A DNA stretch of 42,334 nt, from assembly GCA_003165275.1 (NCBI GenBank), contig PLSW01000206.1, positions 4,868 to 47,201 on the forward strand, read 5' to 3'. The notes below the pieces were generated by a model. That model had not been told where the DNA came from. It saw only the letters and a list, made by a program, of their open reading frames with translations, and made no database searches. This document shows, one piece after another, positions 32,647-40,900 of the stretch. The position numbers were made by a program, and so were the translations under genes. Positions within the stretch are counted from its first letter, which is position 1. Every line of letters begins with the position of its first letter. Source of the DNA: Caulobacteraceae bacterium. GTDB lineage: Bacteria > Pseudomonadota > Alphaproteobacteria > Caulobacterales > Caulobacteraceae.

Positions 32647-34410
32647 CTAGAAGTGCCAGATGATGTCACCGGAGAAGACCTTTTCGGTCTTCGCGGTTCC
32701 GAGGTTGAAGGACGGCACCGAGCCCGAGTAGTAGGTGAACTCAGGCCGCATTTCGATCTGCGGCGACAGCCAGTGTTGCCAGCCGATGCCCAGGTCGTAG
32801 TAGACCGCGGCGTAGCCGGTGCGCTGACCTTCCTGGTCGTTGTAGTATTCAGCGCGGAAGGACACGTTGTCCAACGGCTCGGGCGAATAGTTCAGATAGG
32901 CCACGGTGCCGATGGAGGCGGTGTTACAGCGCAGGACCACCGCACTCTTGCACTGGGCCAGCGCCGGGGCGTTGTACGGAATGAACTGCGGCGAGAACGG
33001 CGTGCCACCGCCGTTGAAGATCGCCAGGGCCGTCGCGTTCTTCGCGTTCGGCACCCCGTCCTCGTGTTCCGTGTAGAACTCGTACGAGATGTGCCAGTGG
33101 GCGTTGAAGGTATGATAGGCGGTGAAGCCATACCACTGGAGATTGTTGTAGCCCCAAACGCCCCTGTTGATGGCGTCGGCGCAGACGTTGACGTCGTTCT
33201 TGCCGTCCATGCTTTGCCAACGACCGCAGGCGGTCACGGACGGCTGGGCGCCGGGGTCCTTCAGGAAGGTGTTGCCGCCATAGAGCGGGTTGCCTGGCAG
33301 CGCGTTCTTGAACTTGACCCCCTCGTTCCAGATCGCCGCTTCCGTACCGACGCTGACGCCGAGCTGCAGCATGATCTGAGGCGTCACCGCGAGCGTGGTC
33401 TGAATGCCCTCGTTGGTATAGTTGTCCAGGGTGTACGTGATCGAGTGCGTATACATGTAGTTGTTCGGGGCGAGCTGCGCCTCGATATCCGGAAGCGAGA
33501 TGTAGCGACCGACCCGGATCATCAGGCCGTCCATGATCTTGGGGATCCACAGTTCCCCGTAGACCATCGGGAAGTCATAGCCGTAGTAGTGGTTATCCTT
33601 CAGCAGCTGATAGCTCGCCACGCCATAGGACGTCGTATAGCGATAGTTTTCGCCGGCGATCGCCGACAGCCGGAAACCCCAGTCGATATGGTCGGTTTGA
33701 ACGGTGTCGGGCGTGCGTTCGACGTAGAGCACCGCCTGGTCGAGCTGGATACTGTTGGGATTGTAGTCGTACGCGGCCGGCGCATTGCCGTACTTCAGCT
33801 TGCTGGAGCTGATGTTGCCGCCGTAGTCGATCCAGCCGTAGGCCTGGATGCCCAGGGTGTTCAGCTCCTTGCCGACGCCGGTGTGCTCGATCGCCACCAT
33901 CAGCGGGCTGTCCACCGACGCCGTGCGATTGTCGCCGATCAGGGTCGTGCCGCCATAGGGCCAGTCGGTGAACGGCATCGGCGGTGATGACTGCGGCACG
34001 GTCGGCCAGCCGGTGCGGGCCGACGGCGGCGCGCTCGGATCAGTCGGCGGCGTAGCATGGCCCAGTTCGATCTTCTGATAGTTCCAGAAGCGGACGAGGG
34101 GATTGTCGCCGATGGCCTTGTCCACGGCGGTGACGGAATAGGGGTCGGCCGCCGGCGCCGGGGCGGCTCCGCCGCCGCCGCTGTCGGCGTCGATCTTGGC
34201 CTTGGGGCTGGCGACCGGATCAATCGTCATGATCGCTGTCGACGCGGCCGCGTCGCTGGAGTCGGCCAGGGCCGAGGTGGCCGCGCCGCCCGCGGCGAGC
34301 CCCGTGACCAGGGCCAGTGCGGCCACGCTCAATGGGTTGCTGGCGCGGCGCTTGCGGGCGCCATTGCCGAGCGGGCCGGGATGGCCACGCGCGAAGACAC
34401 TGTCAGACAT
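32647..34410 (-). CDS. Outer-membrane beta-barrel porin (BBP2/OmpL-like)
   Basis: The start is ATG at 34410 (MSDSVFARGHPGPLGNGARK), with AGGGG upstream; the track start adds 23 poor residues. The 587-residue product has a signal peptide (NPLSVAALALVTGLAAGGAATSALA), a low-complexity periplasmic linker rich in P, A, G and D, then a beta-barrel domain with many alternating aromatic strands and a terminal phenylalanine (VFSGDIIWHF), as required for BAM insertion. The GRYISLPDIEAQLAPNNYMYTHS segment is typical of the putative OmpL-like beta-barrel porin-2 family. The substrate is unknown. A FNR/FixK-type box lies about 190 bases upstream. Confidence 0.82.
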   Translation of the reverse strand: MSDSVFARGHPGPLGNGARKRRASNPLSVAALALVTGLAAGGAATSALADSSDAAASTAIMTIDPVASPKAKIDADSGGGGAAPAPAADPYSVTAVDKAIGDNPLVRFWNYQKIELGHATPPTDPSAPPSARTGWPTVPQSSPPMPFTDWPYGGTTLIGDNRTASVDSPLMVAIEHTGVGKELNTLGIQAYGWIDYGGNISSSKLKYGNAPAAYDYNPNSIQLDQAVLYVERTPDTVQTDHIDWGFRLSAIAGENYRYTTSYGVASYQLLKDNHYYGYDFPMVYGELWIPKIMDGLMIRVGRYISLPDIEAQLAPNNYMYTHSITYTLDNYTNEGIQTTLAVTPQIMLQLGVSVGTEAAIWNEGVKFKNALPGNPLYGGNTFLKDPGAQPSVTACGRWQSMDGKNDVNVCADAINRGVWGYNNLQWYGFTAYHTFNAHWHISYEFYTEHEDGVPNAKNATALAIFNGGGTPFSPQFIPYNAPALAQCKSAVVLRCNTASIGTVAYLNYSPEPLDNVSFRAEYYNDQEGQRTGYAAVYYDLGIGWQHWLSPQIEMRPEFTYYSGSVPSFNLGTAKTEKVFSGDIIWHF

Positions 34411-34596
34411 TAGATATCCCCTTTGTTCCGCCGCCCTTATGGCGAGCATTCGAGACACGGCGTCGCGGTCCGTGGCCAAGTTTGAGAGTCACAGGCCGCC
34501 CGCGTCGGACAACCCGTCGATGGCGACCCATCCCAAACGATCTTCATTTTGACGCATATGTCATCATATTGGGTCACGATGATCGATTATGCGGCA

Positions 34597-34610
34597 TTGA
34601 TATGGATCAC
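34597..34610. promoter_or_regulatory. FNR/FixK-type box, porin side
   Basis: TTGATatggATCAC matches TTGAT-N4-ATCAA at nine of ten positions. It lies about 190 bases before the porin start and upstream of a TATGAT -10-like hexamer on the porin strand, though the spacing to that hexamer is longer than for a standard class II site. Confidence 0.6.
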
Positions 34611-34833
34611 TTCCGTGATCCGCCATACGTTTGGGCGCCGATCGGCATAAACGATGCGTAAAGAATCGCCGCCGCGGATAGCGGGAGATGCTTTCGGTCG
34701 AAGCGGGTTCGTACGCCGTCCCCACCCAGGTTCGTCGCGCGGGCCGCCCCAAAAAACTCAACCGAATGGGTGAGCCCCGCCGACGCCAGGGCGGAAAGCC
34801 AAATCGCAAGGCGAGCCGACGGTGTTGCGCAAA

Positions 34834-34847
34834 TTGATTGCGATCAA
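34834..34847. promoter_or_regulatory. Perfect FNR/FixK box, adhesin side
   Basis: TTGATtgcgATCAA is a ten-of-ten match to the FNR/FixK consensus. It is centred about 127 bases upstream of the adhesin start. A class II site would put transcription near 34882, and gatttagt around 34873-34880 could supply the -10 region. Confidence 0.82.
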
Positions 34848-34967
34848 CGACTCGCACGCCGGAAAGTCCTGTGATTTAGTTAACAGCGGTATCTGAGTGA
34901 CCGTGTCTAAGCTGTGTTGCTGTAAGCCGGGGCCTCGACGGGAGCCTCCGGCACTCGCGGGGACGTT

Positions 34968-37900
34968 ATGACCATCCAGCTATCCGGACGCCTCGATAGC
35001 CGGGCTCTCAAGTTGCGGCCCTGGTCCTGGCCCATTTTCGGCCTCGCCCTGTTGCCTTTTATGGCCCAGCCGGCCGCGGCGGGCCCTACCCTGCCCACGG
35101 GCGCCAAGGTCGTCGCCGGGACCGCGGCGGTGACCGCGCCGTCGCCGAGCCAGCTCACGGTGAACCAGTCGTCGGCCAAGGCGATCATCGACTGGCAGGG
35201 CTTCTCCATAGGCTCGGGCGGGACGGTGCAGTTCAATAACGGGCCGGGTGCGACCCTGAACCGGGTGACCGGCTCGGGCGTCTCGTCCATCGACGGCCTG
35301 CTGTCGGCCACGGGCTCGGTCTATCTGATCAACGCCAACGGCGTGGTGATCGGCAAGACCGGGGTGGTGAACACCGGCGGGACCTTCGTCGCCTCCAGCC
35401 TGGATCTGGCCGACGCCAACTTCCTCGCCGGCGGCGACCTGACCTTCTCGGGCGGCTCAAACGCCGCCGTGGTCAACGACGGCAGGATCGGCAGCCTGGG
35501 GGGCGACGTGGCCCTGTTCGCGGCCAAGGTGGACAATGAGGGGTCGATCAGCGCCGCCAAAGGGGCCGCGGGGCTGGCGGCGGGCTACCAGGTTATCCTC
35601 CACGACGGCGCCCTGAACGGCGGCAAGTTCTCGGTGGTCACCGGCGGGGCCGGGACCTCGGCCACCAACGCCGGCGCCATCGCCGCGGCCGAGGCGGAGT
35701 TGCGCGCCAACGGCGGCAATGTCTACGCCCTGGCGGGCAACACCGGCGGGATCATCAAGGCCACGAGGGTCGCCGCCGGCGGCGGCAAGGTGATGCTGAT
35801 CGCCGAGGGCGGGACGGTCACCCTGGGCGGGACGATCTCGGCGCGGGGGCTGAACGGCGCCGGCGGGCAGATCGAGACCTCCGGCTCCACGGTCAACATC
35901 GGTTCGGCCTTCATCGACGCCGGCGCCGGCGGCGCCTGGCTGCTCGACCCCAACGACCTGACCATCGACCAGACCACCGCCAACACCATCGCCGCCAGCT
36001 TGAACGCCGGCACGAACGTCACCGAGCAGACCACCGCGTCGGGAACCGGCGGGAACGGCGACATCATCGTCACCGCGCCGATACCCTGGGCGACCAGCGC
36101 CAGTCTGACCCTGTCGGCCTATCGCAACATCGCGGTGAACGCGAACCTGGTCTCGTCCGGCGGCGGCGCCGTTACGCTGTATGCGGACAATTCGGCGACC
36201 GGGACGGGTTCCGTCTCCTTCGGGTCGGGCGCGCAGGTCAACACCGCCGGGGCGGTCAACATCTACTACGATCCGACCAGCTACGCCGCGCCGATCAACT
36301 ACGCCGCCAACGTGATCGGCGGGGGGACAGCGACCGCCTGGATGCTGGTCAACACCGCCGCGAACCTCGCGGCGATCAACGCCAATCCCTATGACGGCCG
36401 CCTGGGCGGAAACTACGCCCTCAACGCCGATATCGACCTGTCCGGGATCGCCAACTGGACCCCGATCGGCCTCAGCCCTGGGAACGGCGATTTCAACTTC
36501 TCGGGCCAATTCGACGGTCAGAGCCATACGATCAGCGGACTGACGATCAGCTCGGTCGCGTCCAACGACGGCTGGGGCCTCTTCCGCGCCAACAACGGCC
36601 TGATCGAGAACCTCAACATCACCGGCGCCTCGGTCTCGGTGGGCTGCTGCAACAACAGTTCCGCCGGCATCCTCGCCGGGGTGAATTCCGGGACCATTTC
36701 CAATGTTCACGTGGACGGCGCGGACACCAGCTCCTTCAATCTCGGCGGTCTTGTCGGCGTACAATACAGTTCCGGGGTGATTTCGGATTCGTCGGCGAAC
36801 GTGACCGTGAGCGCCCCCCAGTTCACCCGCGCCGGCGGCCTGGTGGGCTCCAACGCCGGCCTGATCCAGCGCTCATACGCCTCAGGATCGGTCAGCGCCG
36901 ACAACTACGGCGGCGTGACCGGCGGCTTGGTCGGCGAGAACGAATCCACAGGGGTGATCACCCAGTCCGCCGCCACCGGCAATGTGTCGATGAACGCCAG
37001 CCCCGGCGGCAATACGACCTTCGTGGGCGGCTTCGTCGGCAACAACTACGGGACCATCAGCCAGGCCTACGCCACGGGCGCGGCCAGCTTCATCATCAAC
37101 GACGAGACCCTTGAGGTCTTCGCCCAGTACGCCGTCGGCGCCTTTGCCGGCGCCCAGCAGCCCACGGGCTCGATCAGCCAGGCCTACGCCACCGGCCGGG
37201 TTTACGCCTTCAACGCCTGGACCCCGTCCTGCCCCGGCTGTGGCAACGGTCCGTCGCCGATCTACGCCGGCTTCGTCGGCTATCACATCGACAATGGCTC
37301 GCTGAGCGCCACCCACTACGACGGCGCCACCACGGGGCTTGGCGGCTCGACCACCGCCCAGCTTCAGGGGACCCTGCCCGCCGGCTTCGATCCGGCGGTG
37401 TGGGCGACGGGGCCCGGCCTCTACCCCTACCTCAAGAGCCTCTTCCACACCGGCGTGGTCGCAATCGCCGGGTTTGCGGTCAATGCGGACGGCACGCCCG
37501 CGGTCAGCGCCGGGGTTGATCTCTTTCCTGGCGGAACGCAGGCTGGCGGAACGGCCACGACCGGCGCCAACGGCTATTTCTACGAGGCCTTCCCCACCCC
37601 GACAAAAGTGGGGCCCAACATCCAGGTCGGCGAGACCCTCACCCTCGCCGGGGCGAGCGCGATCAGCGGCGCCAGCTACGCCGATGGGCTGGCGTTCAGC
37701 GGCCAGGTCCTCTCCGTTCCGACGATCAAGGCGGGATACGTCAGCATCTTCACCAGCCAAACGTCGCTGAGCGCGCTGGAAACCGAGATCAGCAACTTCG
37801 GCAACGAATTCGGCCAGCTCCAGACGGCCAACTACGCCGTCACCGCCACGGGCGCCTTCACCCTCGACAAGGCGCCCGATGTCCCCGCCGGCCTGTCCCT

Positions 37901-40900
37901 GACCACCGAGGGCGGCGACCTGGCGGTCAGCGCCGGATTCACCCTCGGCTCGGGCGGCGCGCTGACGCTGGATTCCTACCACGGCATCTCCATCACCGCC
38001 CCGATCACAGTCTCGGGCGCCAGCGCGGTGACCCTGATCACCAATGACCGCGGGACCGGCGGGGACTACAGCTTCGGACTGGGCGCCGGCGGATTTGCAG
38101 GCAGCCTGTCGTTTACCGGGGCTGGCGGCGGACTGCGGATAAACGGCCAAACCTATACCTTGCTCTATTCCATGAGCGACTTGGCGGCGATCAATGGCGG
38201 ATCCGGCTATGACGCCTTGGCCGGGTCCCTGAACGCGGGCGGCGTCAGCTATACTGACGCCGTTGTCAAAAGCTTCGGAGGTCAATTCACCGGCCTTGGC
38301 CACACGATCAGCAATCTGACGATCAACAGCGTCGCCAATGACCTAGGGCTGTTTGGCACGAATACTGGCACTGTAAGAGATATCGGCCTGGCTGGCGGCT
38401 CGATCAACGGCGGTAGTTCGAGCTTTGACGTGGGCGGCCTTGTGGGCTATTTGACGTTCACAGCCAACGACGGCGTTGTAGAGAATTCCTATTCGACGGC
38501 GTCGGTCAGCAGCGGCTATGTGGAGGTCGGCGGTCTTGTCGGCTTCAGTTTCGGCGGCCTGATCACCAACGCCTATTCGACCGGGGCGGTCTCGGGACGC
38601 GCCTCCGTCGGCGGCCTAGCCGGCGAAATCAACGGATCCACGATTTCGAACGCCTTCGCCACGGGCGCGGTGACGCTGAACAGTTTCGCGGTCGGCTCGT
38701 CCAGCTCCGCCGATGGCGGCTATGACGCCGGCGGGCTGGTTGGTTGGAACGACGGCGTCCTGAACAACGTCTATGCGACCGGCGCGGTCAGCGCCGGCTC
38801 CGCCCAGGGAGTGCACTATGTCGGCGGCCTGGTCGGCGCGGACAACGGCTCCATATCCAACGCCTATTCCACCGGCGCCGTGACCGCCGGCGCCGGGGGC
38901 GGCGCGGCCGGCGGCCTGATCGGACATCAGCCATTCTCCACGCAGGTGGTCACGAACGGCTATTGGGATGTCCAGACCAGTGGACAGACGGCCAGCGCCG
39001 GCGGCACGGGCCAAACCACGGCCCAACTTCAAGCCGCCCCGCCCAGCGGTTTCGATCCGACCATGTGGGCCGGCGGCGGTGGCCTCTATCCCTATCTGAC
39101 GAGCTTCTACCATGCCCCGGTCGTCCCCACCCAGCGGATCAGCGGCTACGCCTACCTGGGCAACGGCGCCGTGGCCGTGGACGCGACCCTTGGCGTCTAT
39201 GTGGGCGGGGGGCTTCTGGACGGGACCACGATCACCAGCGGCGCCAATGGCTACTACTACTACCTCGCGCCGGTCGGCACAGTCGTCGGGAGCACCCCGG
39301 TTGGCGTAACCGAGACTCTCAGCGGGGGCGCCGCGCCCGTGGGCGTCACCTACACCGACCAGCCGGCGCTCTCGGGCGCCGACGTGGTCAACCTCAACGT
39401 CACCGCCGGCCGGATCAGCCTGACCACCAGCCGCAACACCCTGTCGAGCCTGAGCGGCGACATCAACCAGACCTTCGGGGCCGGCGGCTTCCCGGGGGGC
39501 TTGTCCACCTCCGCCGCGGTGGTGACCGTGGTCACCGCCCTCGGCAACAACGGTTTCTCGGTCGATATGCCGGTGACGGCCAATGGCGGCTACGCCGTCG
39601 TCGACCAGAGCGGCGGGATCAATGTCGCCGCGCCGATCACGCTCAACAACACCGGCAAACTCACCCTTAACGCCAACGGACCGGTCAGCATCGACGCGGC
39701 GATCACCGTCACCGGCGCCGGGAGGGTCCAGATCTTCACCGACGTCGGCTACGGCCAGGGCGGCGACTACAACTTCGCCCTCGGCCCCAACGGCTTCGCC
39801 GGCAGCCTGTCGTTCACCGGGACGCCGAACTCCGGCCAGTCGCTGAGCATCAACGGCCAAGCCTACACCCTGCTCTACAGCCTCGCCGACATCGCGGCCC
39901 TGCCCGCGGACGCGACCGGCGACTACGCGCTGGCCAAGCCGATCAACGCCGCCGGGACGACCTACACCGGGCCCGTAGGGTCGGATTTCGAGGGGGTGTT
40001 CGCGGGCCTCGGCAACACCGTCGCCAATCTGACGATCAACGATCCGACCGGCTACCGCGACGGCCTCTTCAACAGCATCGGCCTGGCCAATGGCGGCGGC
40101 TCGCAAGCCCAGGCGCTCGTGCGCGACATCGGCCTGACCGGCGTCAACATCACCGGCGGACTCTTCGTCGGCGCCCTGACGGCGGACAACAACGGGACCA
40201 TCGCCAACAGCTTCGTGACCGGATCGGTCACCGCCGTCGGCGCGCCACCGAGCGCCGGCGAAGGCTACTTCGTCGCCGGCGGTCTGGTGGGGCTCAATAC
40301 CAACGGGATCACGCAGAGCTATTCCGCGGCGGCGGTGATCAGCACGGCCGGAAACCCGGGCTCCCTCGGCGGCCTGGCGGGTCAGAACAACGGCGGGATT
40401 CTGGGCAGCTACGCCACCGGCGCGCTGACGGCCGGGGTCTCCGTGGACGCCGGCGGCCTGGTCGGCGACAACCAGGGCACCCTGAGCGGAACCTACGCCT
40501 CCGGCGCGGTCACCGGCACGACCGCCGGCCCCCTGGGCGGCCTCGTGGGCTACAACGACAACAGCATCGGCCAGAGCTACGCCACCGGCGCGGTGACCGC
40601 CACCGGGCCCCTGGGCGCGGCCTCTGGGGTCGGCGGCCTGGTCGGCCAGAACGGGACCGGCGGCGCGATCAATCAGGACTACGCCACCGGCGCCGTCGGC
40701 GGCGCCGACCAGGTGGGCGGCCTCGTCGGTCAGAACGTCGGCGCGATCACCAACAGCCACGCCACCGGCGCGATCAGCGCGCCCCTGAACGCCTATTCCG
40801 CCGGGGGACTGGTGGGCCTGAACGAGGCTAGCGGAACGATCGGCCAGAGCTACAGCGCATCCACGGTCACCAGCGCCGGTTACGATGTGGGCGGCCTGGT

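Larger units (their letters stand above)
34411..34967. promoter_or_regulatory. Divergent regulatory region, porin/giant adhesin
   Basis: This 557-base region is less GC-rich than its surroundings and has no convincing gene. It contains two FNR/FixK-type boxes (34597-34610 and 34834-34847), a TGAC-N6-GTCA pair at 34550-34563, and the short hairpin ggatcac-ttcc-gtgatcc at 34604-34621 that overlaps the first box. A TATGAT hexamer on the minus strand (34562-34567) could be the porin -10. Confidence 0.6.
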
